Shown: positions 7,650-16,841, numbered from the stretch's first letter. The stretch is DNA of 64,000 nt from an uncultured Bacteroidales bacterium (GCA_902779315.1 CACZBC010000019.1:1-64000); one strand, 5' to 3'. The notes: generated by a model from the letters alone, not told the origin. Program-made: numbers and translations.

Positions 7650-8732
7650 ATGAAAACTATGAGATATAGATTACTGTCAGTTGTCGGTTGTCTGTTGTCT
7701 GTTGTCCCCCTTCTGGCCCAGCCCCGCTTTGTGCCGGATACGGACATCAAGAAGGTGGGCGAAGTGGAGTTCCAGGTGCCTCGGCAGTTCGCGCTCGGCT
7801 TCACAAACAAAGGCGACAAGCCCCTCACCATCAAGGAGGTGAAGGCTTCGTGCGGATGCATGGAAGTCTCCTACCCCAAGGAACCCATCGCAGCAGGCTC
7901 TCGCGGAGAGATATCTGTCACCTACGACGCCAAACTGCTGGGCTCTTTCTACAAGGAAGTGGAGGTGCTGACCGATGCCTCGGACGAGCCGCAATACATC
8001 GCCATTCAGGGCACAGTCGTGACCGAAGTGCACGATTACAGCGCAGAGTTCCCCATCGACCTGGGAAATGTCAGACTGGTGACAAACTCCGTAGAGTTCG
8101 AGGATGTCAACCGGGGCGACACTCCTACTGCAGAACTGCGCATACTGAATGCCGACCGAACAGCCTTCCGTCCCGAACTGATGCACCTGCCTCCCTACCT
8201 CTCGGCCGAGTGCAAGCCAGAAGACATTCCCGCAGGCAAGACAGGCACCATACGCCTCACCCTGGACAGCGAGAAACTCAGCACGCTCGGACTCAACCAG
8301 ACGAGCATCTACCTCAGCCGATATATGGGCGACAAGATTGGCGAGGCAAACGAGATACTGGTCTCGACCATCCTTCTGCCCAGCTTCGCCGACATGAGCG
8401 AAGAAGCCCTCGCAAAAGCGCCTGAGCTCAGCGTCAGCGAGTCGTCCGTGGACATGGGCGGCTTCAACGGAAAGAAATCCATCACCCGGACCATCCTCCT
8501 CACCAACACAGGAGGGAGCGACCTCCACATCCAGCAGGTTCAAGTCTTCAACCGCGCCATCAGTGTCAGCATCGCCAACAGTACCATCAAGCCGGGCAAG
8601 AGCACAAAGCTGAAGATAAGCGTCAGCTCCCACTACATGGGCAAGAGCAAAGGCCGCATGCGCGTCATGCTCATCTCCGACGCCCCCCGTCAGGCAAAGC
8701 AATACATCAATGTGGAAGTGAAGCCTGATTGA
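7650..8732 (+). CDS. DUF1573 exported protein
   Basis: About 360 residues. A signal peptide (MKTMRYRLLSVVGCLLSVVPLLA) is followed by an Ig-like DUF1573 domain with the diagnostic TIKEVKASCGCMEVSYPKEPIAAG (residues about 60-83, split by the CGC motif), then a second Ig-like part near the C-terminus (about 265-360, LTNTGGSDLHIQQVQ, KPGKSTKLKI). Such proteins are periplasmic or surface-exposed and of unknown biochemical role. An upstream in-frame start exists at 7611 but precedes the promoter box, so 7650 (or 7659) is preferred. The signal-peptide core is encoded by four 7-bp repeats (7680-7707). Confidence 0.8.
   Translation: MKTMRYRLLSVVGCLLSVVPLLAQPRFVPDTDIKKVGEVEFQVPRQFALGFTNKGDKPLTIKEVKASCGCMEVSYPKEPIAAGSRGEISVTYDAKLLGSFYKEVEVLTDASDEPQYIAIQGTVVTEVHDYSAEFPIDLGNVRLVTNSVEFEDVNRGDTPTAELRILNADRTAFRPELMHLPPYLSAECKPEDIPAGKTGTIRLTLDSEKLSTLGLNQTSIYLSRYMGDKIGEANEILVSTILLPSFADMSEEALAKAPELSVSESSVDMGGFNGKKSITRTILLTNTGGSDLHIQQVQVFNRAISVSIANSTIKPGKSTKLKISVSSHYMGKSKGRMRVMLISDAPRQAKQYINVEVKPD
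7680..7707 (+). repeat. Heptanucleotide repeat GTTGTCT in a signal-peptide region
   Basis: Four consecutive 7-mers: GTTGTCG, GTTGTCT, GTTGTCT, GTTGTCC. They encode the hydrophobic core of the DUF1573 signal peptide. Same family as 26579-26613 and, on the other strand, 34788-34822. Confidence 0.85.
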
Positions 8733-8770
8733 AGATTGAAGACTATGAAGCTTTAGCTCGACGTAAGTCA

Positions 8771-8800
8771 ACTATGAACTATGGACTCATAACTATGAAC
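8771..8800 (+). repeat. Heptanucleotide repeat ACTATGA (intergenic)
   Basis: Four 7-mers ACTATGA, ACTATGG, ACTCATA, ACTATGA plus ACT. Nearly the same series occurs at 62819-62849, 54 kb away. It fills the gap between the DUF1573 and meaB genes. Confidence 0.85.
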
Positions 8801-8804
8801 TAAA

Positions 8805-9902
8805 ATGGAGCATCCTGAGAACAATCCCGAATATGCAGGCTTGACCGTGAACAGCGGCGTGGGCCCTGTCTCTATTGTCAATCCGCACCTCAACAGACAG
8901 CGTTTCGCACGCCGACGTCTTACTGCAAACGACTATGTGGAAGGCATCCTGAAGGGCAACATCACCATCCTGGGACAAGCCGTCACACTCGTCGAGAGCA
9001 CCATTCCCGAGCACCAAGTCATCGCGCAGGAAGTCATCGAGAAATGTCTGCCCCACTCCGGCAACAGTGTCCGAATAGGCATCAGCGGCGTTCCCGGAGC
9101 AGGCAAGAGCACCAGCATAGACGAGTTTGGCATTCATGTCCTCAAGGAATATGGCGGAAGGCTCGCAGTCCTCGCCATCGACCCCTCGAGCGAAAGGACC
9201 AAAGGCAGCATCCTGGGCGACAAGACACGCATGGAGAAGCTCGCAGTCCATCCCGACTCCTTCATCCGTCCCAGCCCCTCAGCAGGCAGTCTGGGCGGTG
9301 TGGCCCGCAAGACGCGCGAGACCATCATCCTCTGTGAAGCGGCAGGTTTCGACAAGATTTTCGTCGAGACAGTAGGTGTGGGACAGAGCGAGACGGCCTG
9401 TCACTCGATGGTCGACTTCTTCCTGCTCATCCAACTGGCAGGCACAGGCGACGAACTGCAGGGCATCAAGCGAGGCATCATGGAAATGGCCGACGGCATC
9501 ATCATCAACAAATGCGACGGAAACAATGTGGACAAGTGCCAGCTCGCAGCCACCCATTTCCGTAACGCCCTCCAGCTCTTCCCCCTTCCCGAAAGCGGTT
9601 GGGCGCCTCAAGTCCTGACCTATAGCGGCTTCTACGGCTACGGAATCAAAGAGGTCTGGGACATGATTTACAGCTATTTCGACTTTGTGAAGAAGAGCGG
9701 CTACTTCGATTATCGCCGTGCTGAACAGGCAAAGTACTGGATGTACGAGAGCATCAACGAGCAACTGATGGGCAATTTCTATCACAACCCCACCATTGCC
9801 GATATGCTTCAAGCTGCAGAACAAGGGGTGCTCAATGGCGAAAGGACATCATTCGTGGCAGCCAAGCAGCTCCTCGATTCTTACTTTGCACTCCTCCATT
9901 AG
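8805..9902 (+). CDS. meaB: Methylmalonyl-CoA mutase-associated GTPase MeaB
   Basis: 365 residues of the ArgK/MeaB family of G3E P-loop GTPases, which protect and reload the adenosylcobalamin-dependent methylmalonyl-CoA mutase. Visible motifs: Walker A GVPGAGKST (95-103), the conserved AIDPSS (about 145-150), ETVGVGQSE switch region and NKCDGNN base-recognition region. The family start and length fit. The mutase genes are not in this window. The 3' end overlaps the convergent ispH by 54 bases, so the two messages are partly antisense to each other. It supports the succinate/propionate pathway common in Bacteroidales. Confidence 0.93.
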   Translation: MEHPENNPEYAGLTVNSGVGPVSIVNPHLNRQRFARRRLTANDYVEGILKGNITILGQAVTLVESTIPEHQVIAQEVIEKCLPHSGNSVRIGISGVPGAGKSTSIDEFGIHVLKEYGGRLAVLAIDPSSERTKGSILGDKTRMEKLAVHPDSFIRPSPSAGSLGGVARKTRETIILCEAAGFDKIFVETVGVGQSETACHSMVDFFLLIQLAGTGDELQGIKRGIMEMADGIIINKCDGNNVDKCQLAATHFRNALQLFPLPESGWAPQVLTYSGFYGYGIKEVWDMIYSYFDFVKKSGYFDYRRAEQAKYWMYESINEQLMGNFYHNPTIADMLQAAEQGVLNGERTSFVAAKQLLDSYFALLH

Positions 9903-10721
9903 CCATTTGGGAGTGCTCGTGGCACCGCAGATTCCTATCGACTCACAACCTTGCAGCCAGCGGACATCAATCTCGCTGGCTGTGTCTATCATATAGGAAC
10001 GCGGATTCGCCTCACGACATTCATTGAAAAGGACGCGTCCGTTACTGCTCTTCTTGCCGCAAACGAAGAGCACCACATCGTGCCTGAGGGCGAAGCTGCG
10101 GATGTTGGGCATGCGGTTCGCCACTTGTCGGCAAATGGTGTCGTAGTATGTGAAGGTGGCTTCAGGGCTGATGTGCTGCTCCACATATTCCACAATCTTG
10201 CGGAACTCATCAAGGGGCATAGTGGTTTGGGAATAGAGGCAGATGTCGCGATTGAAGTCGAGCTTCTTGACCTCATCCGCCGACTCGATGATGATGGCCG
10301 TCTCCTCCGTCTGTCCCACCAGGCCCAGCACCTCAGCATGACCGTTCTTGCCGAAGATGACAATCTGCTTTTTGTGCTCAGGATCTGCGTCATATTGCTT
10401 CTTGATGCGCTCCTGAAGGTGAAGCACGACAGGACAAGTGGCGTCAATCAGGTTGATGGAATGCTCGCGAGCGAGGGCATAAGTCGAAGGCGGTTCGCCA
10501 TGAGCGCGAAGGAGGACTTTGGCATCGTGGATGTCCTGCATCTGGTCGTGATTGATCGTCACCAGCCCCATTTGCTGCAAGCGCTTGCACTCCTTGCCAT
10601 TGTGAACAATATCGCCCAGGCAATAAAGCTGTTCCTCCTTGGCAAGTTCCTCTTCCGCTTTGCCTATGGCTCGTGTCACACCAAAACAGAAGCCTGAACC
10701 TTGGTCTATCTCTATCTTCAT
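9849..10721 (-). CDS. ispH: 4-hydroxy-3-methylbut-2-enyl diphosphate reductase (IspH)
   Basis: 290 residues. IspH is the last enzyme of the MEP isoprenoid pathway, an iron-sulfur enzyme giving IPP and DMAPP. The three cluster cysteines are at C12 (GFCFG), C96 (DATCPVV) and C197 (TICRQ), the same numbering as E. coli IspH, with substrate-site His in DIVHN (H40) and RAHGEPP (H74). The C-terminal GATSTPKWLMEE segment is typical. It is transcribed in the same direction as porQ-cmk but is separated from cmk by a 22-bp-period repeat array, and it overlaps meaB tail to tail. Confidence 0.95.
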   Translation of the reverse strand: MKIEIDQGSGFCFGVTRAIGKAEEELAKEEQLYCLGDIVHNGKECKRLQQMGLVTINHDQMQDIHDAKVLLRAHGEPPSTYALAREHSINLIDATCPVVLHLQERIKKQYDADPEHKKQIVIFGKNGHAEVLGLVGQTEETAIIIESADEVKKLDFNRDICLYSQTTMPLDEFRKIVEYVEQHISPEATFTYYDTICRQVANRMPNIRSFALRHDVVLFVCGKKSSNGRVLFNECREANPRSYMIDTASEIDVRWLQGCESIGICGATSTPKWLMEECKVRIEELLGCHE

Positions 10722-10760
10722 GAGTGCAAAAACTTAACGTGGGACGAAGGCAAACATCTA

Positions 10761-10838
10761 GTGCCACGATTGCAATCGTATAGTGTTACGATTGGAATTT
10801 AATAGTGTGACGTTTGGAATTTAATAGTGCCACGTTTT
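10761..10838. repeat. 22-bp-period intergenic array A
   Basis: Units start at 10761, 10783, 10805 and 10827, each beginning GTG-nn-ACG followed by [A/T]TTG and an AT-rich half ending AATA or TATA. The array fills the gap between cmk and ispH. Confidence 0.85.
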
Positions 10839-10854
10839 CACTTATCCCGTTAGT

Positions 10855-11544
10855 CTATTCCGCAGCCGCCCTTCTGTACTGTTCCACCAGCCAGGCGTTC
10901 TGTTCGGGAATTGTCATATTGCTATTGTCCAGGACAATCGCATCTTCTGCCTGACGAAGCGGACTGATGGCTCGAGTGGAATCTATGCGGTCGCGCTCTA
11001 TGACATTGGCCCTGATCTCGTCGAAGCTGCACTTCTCCCCCTTTGCCGTCAGTTCGTCAAAACGACGCTGGGCACGCACATCCACGCTGGCAGTGACAAA
11101 GACCTTGAGCTCTGCATCCGGGAACACGACTGTCCCTATGTCTCGCCCATCCATCACTACTCCTTTCGCCTCTCCCATCAGGCGCTGGAGGTCGACCATC
11201 GCCTCACGGACAAAGCCCAGAGTTGCAATCGGGCTGACATACTTCGAGACTTCCATCGTGCGAATGTCCTTCTCCACGCAAACACCATTGAGATAAGTGT
11301 CCGGACGGCCCGTTTCCTCGTTCAGCTGGAAAGTAATCATGATGTCAGCCATCCGTTGTTTCAGACCTTCCTCATCGATGCCAGCCTCAGTAATCAAGCC
11401 GTTCTGCAGGGCAAAGAGAGTGACGGCACGATACATCGCACCCGTATCAATATATATGTAGCCAATTTCCTTGGCGAGGTCTTTCGCCATTGTGCTCTTG
11501 CCACAAGACGAATGGCCGTCAATTGCTATCGTTATCTGTTTCAT
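10855..11544 (-). CDS. cmk: Cytidylate kinase
   Basis: 229 residues. Phosphorylates CMP and dCMP with ATP in the cytoplasm. Walker [10 protein letters not shown] (10-18), the [10 protein letters not shown] segment (31-40) and the [12 protein letters not shown] motif are diagnostic of Cmk, as is the SPLRQAEDA part near the C-terminus. Its start overlaps the stop of porQ by four bases (ATGA), the same porQ-cmk pairing I recall from other Bacteroidales, so both probably share the promoter at 12556-12563. Confidence 0.95.
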   Translation of the reverse strand: MKQITIAIDGHSSCGKSTMAKDLAKEIGYIYIDTGAMYRAVTLFALQNGLITEAGIDEEGLKQRMADIMITFQLNEETGRPDTYLNGVCVEKDIRTMEVSKYVSPIATLGFVREAMVDLQRLMGEAKGVVMDGRDIGTVVFPDAELKVFVTASVDVRAQRRFDELTAKGEKCSFDEIRANVIERDRIDSTRAISPLRQAEDAIVLDNSNMTIPEQNAWLVEQYRRAAAE

Positions 11545-12545
11545 TGTTCTTTTTGGAAATTATATGCTAATGTAAAGGCGAGAGTCGGGGCGCTGACGTG
11601 ATATTTCGCATAGGCGATGCCGAGCTTGAACCGCTTCAGGTTGGCTCCACCACCGAAGGAAAGGCCTGCGGCATGGGACGAACCTGCGGCAGTCATCTCG
11701 TAACCTCGACGGAAATTGTAACCCATGCCGACATAGAACTTACTGTTGATGAGCCATTCGGCACCAAGGACGAAGTGGTTGATGATGATGCTGCCCGTCT
11801 TCAGTTTGTTGCCAGTCGTGAAATAGTCGTCCGAAGTCCATCGCGTCATATCGACCATAGTGACGGAAATGCGGATGGGAGCGTGGCCAAGCGATTTCGT
11901 GAAGCCCATCTCGAGGTCGGCAGGCAAATGGTCGTGCTGATTGCCAAAACTCTTGACTTGTCCGCCAAGATTGCGAGCTGCGATGGAGTACGAGAAGTCC
12001 GTCTCCTCATTATAATAATTAAGTCCCAAGTCAGCAGCCAAAGCGCAAGAAGAATAGGCTCCATAGTGCGAATAGATGAACTTCGCAGTCACACCGCCAG
12101 CCCATCTGTCGCTCAGCAGATGACTGTACTGACCGGCTATGCAAAGGTCGAGAGGCTTGAAAGTGCCGACCTCCTCGCCAGACAACAGAGTCTCCTTCGT
12201 GGAACCATAACCCACGAACTGCGCATTAACACCCCAGTTGCCATACTTTCCCACCTGCTGGGAATAAGCTGCGGCACCCGTATTACAACCCTGCATATAG
12301 GTCATGAAGGAGAAACCCACAGTCTTGTCGCTCACTCCAGTCAACAAGGCAGGGTTCTGAATGGCGAGGGAAATGTCGTCCTCTATGAGTGAAATGTTCT
12401 TGCCACCCAAAGCAGTCGAGTGGGACGAAACGGGCAGGTTCAGGAAATTGAACACACTGCCGCTCTCCTGTGCCGCAGTCGTGAGACACATGCCCAAACC
12501 TGCGAAAAGGAGCAAGAAACGTTGCATCTTAGTCTTAATGTTCAT
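11541..12545 (-). CDS. porQ: Type IX secretion system outer-membrane protein PorQ
   Basis: 334 residues with a signal peptide (1-25, ending TTAAQ) and then a beta-rich chain rich in Gly and aromatic residues, consistent with an outer-membrane barrel of the PorQ family. PorQ is part of the attachment complex of type IX secretion (with PorU, PorV and PorZ). The N-terminal mature segment ([20 protein letters not shown]) is characteristic, as is the coupling to cmk. It implies that proteins with T9SS sorting domains are exported in this organism, although no other T9SS gene is in the window. Confidence 0.82.
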   Translation of the reverse strand: MNIKTKMQRFLLLFAGLGMCLTTAAQESGSVFNFLNLPVSSHSTALGGKNISLIEDDISLAIQNPALLTGVSDKTVGFSFMTYMQGCNTGAAAYSQQVGKYGNWGVNAQFVGYGSTKETLLSGEEVGTFKPLDLCIAGQYSHLLSDRWAGGVTAKFIYSHYGAYSSCALAADLGLNYYNEETDFSYSIAARNLGGQVKSFGNQHDHLPADLEMGFTKSLGHAPIRISVTMVDMTRWTSDDYFTTGNKLKTGSIIINHFVLGAEWLINSKFYVGMGYNFRRGYEMTAAGSSHAAGLSFGGGANLKRFKLGIAYAKYHVSAPTLAFTLAYNFQKEQ

Positions 12546-12555
12546 AAATCGAGGT

Positions 12556-12563
12556 CAAAGTTA
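12556..12563 (-). promoter_or_regulatory. -7 box for porQ-cmk
   Basis: Minus-strand TAACTTTG, ten bases upstream of the start at 12545, giving a very short leader. Confidence 0.6.
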
Positions 12564-12658
12564 CGGCTTTTTATCTCAATAACGGACATCATGGGCACAA
12601 AATTACATTCAAATGAAAAAAAAAAGCACTTTCCTGCACGTTGTATAAAAAAATGATG

Positions 12659-12666
12659 TAAATTTG
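12659..12666 (+). promoter_or_regulatory. -7 box for tonB
   Basis: TAAATTTG, 44 bases upstream of the ATG at 12711, divergent from the porQ promoter. Confidence 0.6.
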
Positions 12667-12710
12667 TGGCACGAATAATATGATTTGGCAATAAATTCAA
12701 CAAAAACGAT

Positions 12711-13427
12711 ATGGAAGCTAATAAGACAGTAAACGACGAGTTGAGGAGTCAGAAATCAACCAATATGCTCATTGGTTATGTTTTGGCACTCGCTGCAATG
12801 TTCGTCGCCTTCGAGTACACCCAGCGCGAAGTGAAGGTTGTCGAAGAAGACAAGATTTATGATTTCAGAATGGAAGAGGACATGATCCCCATCACTCAGC
12901 AACAGGAAGTGATGTCTCCTCCTCCAGCAGCAGCTCCCACCGTAATGGAGTTCATCAACGAGGTTGAGGACGACACAGAACTTCCAGAGGAAGAAGTCGA
13001 GACATCCGAGGAAATGAACCAGGCCATTACAGCAGTAGTAGGTACAGGCGCCCCCAGCGCAGCTGTCGTAACGGGTCCCGTAGGTCCTGTAGTCGAGGTC
13101 GATGATGACGACCGTATCTACGAAATGGTAGAGGAGAACGCACAGTTCCCAGGTGGTGACGCAGAATGTTTCAAGTGGTTGAGCGAACACATCAAATACC
13201 CCAGCATCTGTCAGGAACAAGGTGTGCAAGGTCGTGTTATGGTGGCATTCGTGGTTAACAAGGACGGTTCCATCGTCGATGTCAAGACCCTTCGCTCTCC
13301 AGACCCCAACCTGAGCAAAGAGGCAGAGCGCGTCGTGAAGATGATGCCCAAATGGAAGCCTGCACGTCAGGGTAACAAGACCGTGCGTTCACGCTTCAAC
13401 CTGCCCGTCATGTTCCGTCTGAACTAA
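12711..13427 (+). CDS. tonB: TonB family energy transducer
   Basis: 238 residues: short cytoplasmic N-terminus, one membrane helix (about 19-36), an acidic and proline-containing periplasmic linker (60-130, with PPPAAAP and many Glu/Asp), and a C-terminal TonB domain (about 145-238) with the typical AQFPGG, IKYPSICQEQGVQGRVMVAF and KWKPARQGNKTVRSRFNLPV segments. It passes proton-motive energy from ExbB/ExbD to outer-membrane transporters. The ExbB/ExbD genes are 2 kb downstream. A strong terminator follows. Confidence 0.92.
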   Translation: MEANKTVNDELRSQKSTNMLIGYVLALAAMFVAFEYTQREVKVVEEDKIYDFRMEEDMIPITQQQEVMSPPPAAAPTVMEFINEVEDDTELPEEEVETSEEMNQAITAVVGTGAPSAAVVTGPVGPVVEVDDDDRIYEMVEENAQFPGGDAECFKWLSEHIKYPSICQEQGVQGRVMVAFVVNKDGSIVDVKTLRSPDPNLSKEAERVVKMMPKWKPARQGNKTVRSRFNLPVMFRLN

Positions 13428-13452
13428 CAACAACTACATAACAACACAGCTG

Positions 13453-13490
13453 GAAGGCTGTTCGCTTTTCTGGCGAACAGCCTTTCCTCT
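13453..13490 (+). terminator. Terminator after tonB
   Basis: A perfect 12-bp stem (AAGGCTGTTCGC at 13455-13466 with GCGAACAGCCTT at 13474-13485) followed by a T-rich tract. Confidence 0.85.
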
Positions 13491-13503
13491 ATAATAATAT
13501 ATA

Positions 13504-14478
13504 ATGTATAGCAGCATACAACTCCTGAAGATGGTGGAAGAGGCCATCGCAGCCCTGCCTCTCGAACATGAGCCACAAAAGCTCTATGCCCCCATTCGCT
13601 ACGTTCTTTCCCTTGGCGGCAAACGCATCCGCCCCGTGCTCATGCTGATGGCTTACAACCTCTACCGTGATGACGTGAAACCCTGCCTGATGTCCGCATT
13701 GGGGCTTGAAGTCTTCCACAACTTCACGCTTTTGCACGACGACCTCATGGACAAGGCAGAAGTGCGTAGGGGCAAAACTTGTGTGCACCTCAAGTGGGAT
13801 GACAATACAGCCATCCTCAGCGGAGACAACATGCTTGTGCTCGCCTTCAAATACATGATGATGTGTGACGACCAGAAGATGCCAGCCGTAATGCGCATCT
13901 TCACCAAGACCGCAATCGAGATAGACGAGGGGCAACAGTACGATGTTGACTTTGAGACAAGAAACGACGTCACAGAAGCCGAGTACATCGAGATGATTCG
14001 CCTCAAGACTTCTGTCCTTTTGGCATGTGCCCTGCAAATTGGCGCCACACTTGCCGAAGCTCCAGAAGAAGACACACAGGCACTCTATCACTTTGGCGAA
14101 TGCCTCGGCCTTGCCTTCCAACTTCAAGACGATTACCTCGATGTTTATGGCGATCCTGCAGTCTTCGGCAAAAAGATAGGTGGCGATATCCTCTGCAACA
14201 AAAAGACCTTCATGCTCATCAAGGCTCTGCTTCACGCTTCTGACGAAGACCGTGCAGAGCTGCAACGGTGGATTGACAGCAAGGACTGCAACCCTGACGA
14301 AAAGATAAAGGCAGTCACGGCTCTCTACACGAAGATTGGCGTCGACCGTATGGCAAAGGAACGCATGAATGCCTATTATGTCAAGGCTGAGGAGTATCTT
14401 GCCCAAGTTAATCTGCCCGAGGAGCGCAAGGAGATGCTTCATGGCATTGCACTTGAACTGATGGGCCGTCAGAAATGA
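13504..14478 (+). CDS. Polyprenyl synthetase (short-chain isoprenyl diphosphate synthase)
   Basis: 324 residues of the trans-isoprenyl diphosphate synthase family. The first Asp-rich motif is LLHDDLMD (77-83, DDxxD) and the second is LQDDYLD near 208-214; GGKRIRP (38-44) is the conserved basic substrate site. It condenses IPP with allylic diphosphates, making farnesyl or geranylgeranyl diphosphate; the chain length cannot be decided by eye. IspH, four genes away, supplies the substrates. The stop overlaps the tatD-type start by four bases (ATGA), so both are cotranslated. Confidence 0.9.
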   Translation: MYSSIQLLKMVEEAIAALPLEHEPQKLYAPIRYVLSLGGKRIRPVLMLMAYNLYRDDVKPCLMSALGLEVFHNFTLLHDDLMDKAEVRRGKTCVHLKWDDNTAILSGDNMLVLAFKYMMMCDDQKMPAVMRIFTKTAIEIDEGQQYDVDFETRNDVTEAEYIEMIRLKTSVLLACALQIGATLAEAPEEDTQALYHFGECLGLAFQLQDDYLDVYGDPAVFGKKIGGDILCNKKTFMLIKALLHASDEDRAELQRWIDSKDCNPDEKIKAVTALYTKIGVDRMAKERMNAYYVKAEEYLAQVNLPEERKEMLHGIALELMGRQK

Positions 14479-15257
14479 TAGACACACACAGCCATATCTA
14501 CGAGCCTGTCTTCAATGCCGATCGTGAAGACATCATCATGAGGGCTAAGCAAGCTGGCGTTGAACGCATTCTGTTACCAAACATCAATGCAGAAAGCATA
14601 GATCAGATGCTTGGCCTTTGCCATCAATATCCAGACTATTGCTTTCCCATGATGGGTTTGCATCCTACTGACATTGAGGATGACTACAAGCAAGTCTTGG
14701 CTGATATGGAAAAACTTTTGGCAGTTCCAGACCATCCTTACATTGCCGTCGGTGAAGTAGGACTCGACTACTATTGGGACAAGAGCAAGGCAAAGGAGCA
14801 GGAAGAGACCTTCCGCGTTCAGATAGAATGGGCCATCAAGTACCACTTGCCGCTCATGATACACTCTCGTTCCGCACACCGCCAACTCGTGACAGCCATA
14901 GCCGAGTACGTGGACGAATCTCTCACAGGTGTATTCCATTGCTTTGGCGGAACAACAGAAGAAGCTGAGGAGTTGCTCCAGTTCCCAGGTTTTGTGCTTG
15001 GCATAGGCGGTGTAGTCACCTACAAGAACAGTCCATTGCCTGAAACATTGAAGAATGTGCCTTTGGAACGCATTGTGCTTGAAACGGATTCTCCCTACCT
15101 TGCTCCCGTTCCCTATCGAGGCAAACGCAACGAAAGCGCATACATCGTTGAAGTGCTAAGGAAAATCGCAGAAATATATAATGTGAGCGAACGAGAGGCA
15201 GAAGACATCACAAATAGCAATGTGAAACGCATATTTAAGCATCTTAACTGGCATTAA
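14475..15257 (+). CDS. TatD-family metal-dependent hydrolase
   Basis: 260 residues of the TatD DNase family, a TIM-barrel hydrolase of the amidohydrolase type. Metal ligands are visible in MIDTHSHIY (H5, H7), GEVGLDYY, MIHSRSA, VFHCFGG and ETDSPYLAPVPYRGKRN. Family members act as 3'-5' exonucleases or D-aminoacyl-tRNA deacylase-like enzymes; the substrate here is not determined. It overlaps the prenyl synthase stop by four bases. Confidence 0.9.
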   Translation: MIDTHSHIYEPVFNADREDIIMRAKQAGVERILLPNINAESIDQMLGLCHQYPDYCFPMMGLHPTDIEDDYKQVLADMEKLLAVPDHPYIAVGEVGLDYYWDKSKAKEQEETFRVQIEWAIKYHLPLMIHSRSAHRQLVTAIAEYVDESLTGVFHCFGGTTEEAEELLQFPGFVLGIGGVVTYKNSPLPETLKNVPLERIVLETDSPYLAPVPYRGKRNESAYIVEVLRKIAEIYNVSEREAEDITNSNVKRIFKHLNWH

Positions 15258-15334
15258 CGCATTCAAAACAACAAAAAAACCACATAAATCGAAACTTTTT
15301 GGTCAAAAGCCATGGCAGAATAAGAAAAAATAGA

Positions 15335-15342
15335 TATTTTTG
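15335..15342 (+). promoter_or_regulatory. -7 box for tRNA-Ser
   Basis: TATTTTTG, about 50 bases upstream of the tRNA. The transcript may continue into exbB, since no terminator separates them. Confidence 0.5.
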
Positions 15343-15392
15343 TAACCGAAAAGCGCAAAGTAAGACACGTTTCTCAGAAACGCGCCCAAAAG

Positions 15393-15480
15393 GGAGAGAT
15401 GCTCGAGTGGCTGAAGAGGCACGCCTGGAAAGCGTGTGACCGGCAAAACTGGTTCGCGAGTTCGAATCTCGCTCTCTCCG
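15393..15480 (+). tRNA. tRNA-Ser(GGA)
   Basis: 88-base type II tRNA: acceptor GGAGAGA pairs with TCTCTCC, discriminator G, anticodon loop CTGGAAA with GGA, a long variable arm and TTCGAAT in the T loop. CCA is not encoded. Confidence 0.95.
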
Positions 15481-15536
15481 CAAAAAAGAAAACATAAGAA
15501 ACAAACACAATCATAAACATTTAAACAAACAACACA

Positions 15537-16283
15537 ATGAAAAAGTTATTTGCAATTATTGCAATGGTTGCTGCTTGCTCATTTGGAGCAACAGAAGCTG
15601 TCGAAGCTGCTCCCATCGTAGAGGAAGAGAACGAAGGCGTATTCAAGAACCTGAAGACAAAGTTTATTGAAGGTGGCGCAGGCTTCATGTCACTCGTTGC
15701 CATCGCCCTCGTACTGGGTCTGGCTTTCTGTATCGAGCGCGTTGTTTACCTGACTCTCGCTCAGATCAACACCCGCAAGTTCTGCAAGGAACTCGCTGAC
15801 CTCGTTGCTGAAGGCAAGATTGCCGATGCTATCGAGAAGTGCAAGAACACCCGCGGTCCTGTAGCACAAGTAAGCCGCAAGGCTATGGAATGCCTCGACA
15901 GCAATGACCGCAATGACATCGGCACCATCGAGCGCACCATCAACATGGAAGCAGAAGTTCAGGGCACATACCTCGAGGAGAACTGCTCTTGGATCACCCT
16001 GTTCATCGCTATGGCACCGTCTCTCGGCTTCCTCGGAACTGTGATCGGTATGGTGATGGCATTCGACGACATCCAGCGTGCAGGTGATATCAGCCCGACC
16101 GTTGTCGCAGGCGGTATGAAGGTCGCCCTTATCACAACCATCTTCGGTATTATCGTTGCCCTGGTTCTCCAGGTGTTCTACAACTACATCCTTTCCAAGA
16201 TTGAGGCATTGACCAGTAACATGGAAGAGGCAGCTCAGGAACTGCTCGTAATGTGCGTCAAGAGCGACAAGTGCAAGAAGTAA
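15537..16283 (+). CDS. exbB: MotA/TolQ/ExbB proton channel protein
   Basis: 248 residues. An N-terminal signal-like helix (1-25) is followed by membrane segments at about 50-70, 148-172 and 186-210. The last two carry the conserved channel pattern SLGFLGTVIGMVMAFDDI and GGMKVALITTIFGIIVALV of ExbB/TolQ proteins. With the two ExbD proteins downstream and TonB upstream it forms the inner-membrane motor that energises outer-membrane uptake. It lies 56 bases after tRNA-Ser. Confidence 0.9.
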   Translation: MKKLFAIIAMVAACSFGATEAVEAAPIVEEENEGVFKNLKTKFIEGGAGFMSLVAIALVLGLAFCIERVVYLTLAQINTRKFCKELADLVAEGKIADAIEKCKNTRGPVAQVSRKAMECLDSNDRNDIGTIERTINMEAEVQGTYLEENCSWITLFIAMAPSLGFLGTVIGMVMAFDDIQRAGDISPTVVAGGMKVALITTIFGIIVALVLQVFYNYILSKIEALTSNMEEAAQELLVMCVKSDKCKK

Positions 16284-16293
16284 GAATCCGTTT

Positions 16294-16321
16294 CTTAATT
16301 CTTAACTCTTAATTCTTAATT
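16294..16321 (+). repeat. Heptanucleotide repeat CTTAATT (intergenic)
   Basis: CTTAATT, CTTAACT, CTTAATT, CTTAATT in tandem between exbB and the next gene of the operon. The same heptamer family is at 61706-61740 on the other strand. Confidence 0.85.
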
Positions 16322-16332
16322 AAAGTAGAACT

Positions 16333-16818
16333 ATGAAGATTGAGAAAATATCAAGTCGTGTGCTTCTGGCTTGCGTCGCCTTGATTATCGTATGCTTCGC
16401 AGCATTCTTGCTCATCGGCTACGACAATCCAGTAGGTGAAAACAACGAGCCTAAGCTCACCAACGTCATCATGTGGCTCATGTACGCACTCGTTCTGGTA
16501 ACAGCCGGCCTCACTGTTTGGTCAGCAATCCGCGGCATGCAGAACAGCAAAGGCTCCGACCCCGCTGCCACCACTGGCGTTCCTGGCGGTAAGATCACCC
16601 TGTTCACAGCAGGTCTGACCATCGTCTCTCTCATCCTCGGATGGGTAGTAGGACTTGGCGAGAAGGAATTCACCGCTCAAGACGGCACAGTAACCAGCGC
16701 TGGTTGGGTAACCGTGGTGGACGTGTTCATGGTCAGCATGGGCATTCTCCTCTTGGCGGCAGCCATCGCAGTTATCGTCAGCATGACTGGCATCGTGACA
16801 AAGAGTGCAAGTAAATAA
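16333..16818 (+). CDS. Small four-helix membrane protein of the ExbB/ExbD operon
   Basis: 161 residues with four hydrophobic segments (about 10-30, 42-65, 84-107 and 126-150). Proteins of this size and place occur between exbB and exbD in many Bacteroidales genomes and are annotated only as hypothetical membrane proteins. The position suggests a role in the ExbB/ExbD/TonB energy-transducing complex, but no catalytic motif is visible. Both neighbours are close (49 and 23 bases) and in the same direction. Confidence 0.75.
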   Translation: MKIEKISSRVLLACVALIIVCFAAFLLIGYDNPVGENNEPKLTNVIMWLMYALVLVTAGLTVWSAIRGMQNSKGSDPAATTGVPGGKITLFTAGLTIVSLILGWVVGLGEKEFTAQDGTVTSAGWVTVVDVFMVSMGILLLAAAIAVIVSMTGIVTKSASK

Positions 16819-16841
16819 ACCGACCTAAAAAAGAGAAAGAT

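Noticed and set aside
7677..8771. 364-codon minus-strand ORF opposite the DUF1573 gene
   Set aside because: Composition is that of an antisense shadow; the plus strand has a signal peptide, DUF1573 motif and promoter.
10761..10838. 22-bp arrays as CRISPR-like repeats
   Set aside because: There is no repeat/spacer split; the whole unit drifts from copy to copy and the arrays are too short.
13489..14487. 332-codon minus-strand ORF opposite the prenyl synthase
   Set aside because: The plus strand has both Asp-rich motifs of a prenyl synthase; the reverse frame has no recognisable feature.
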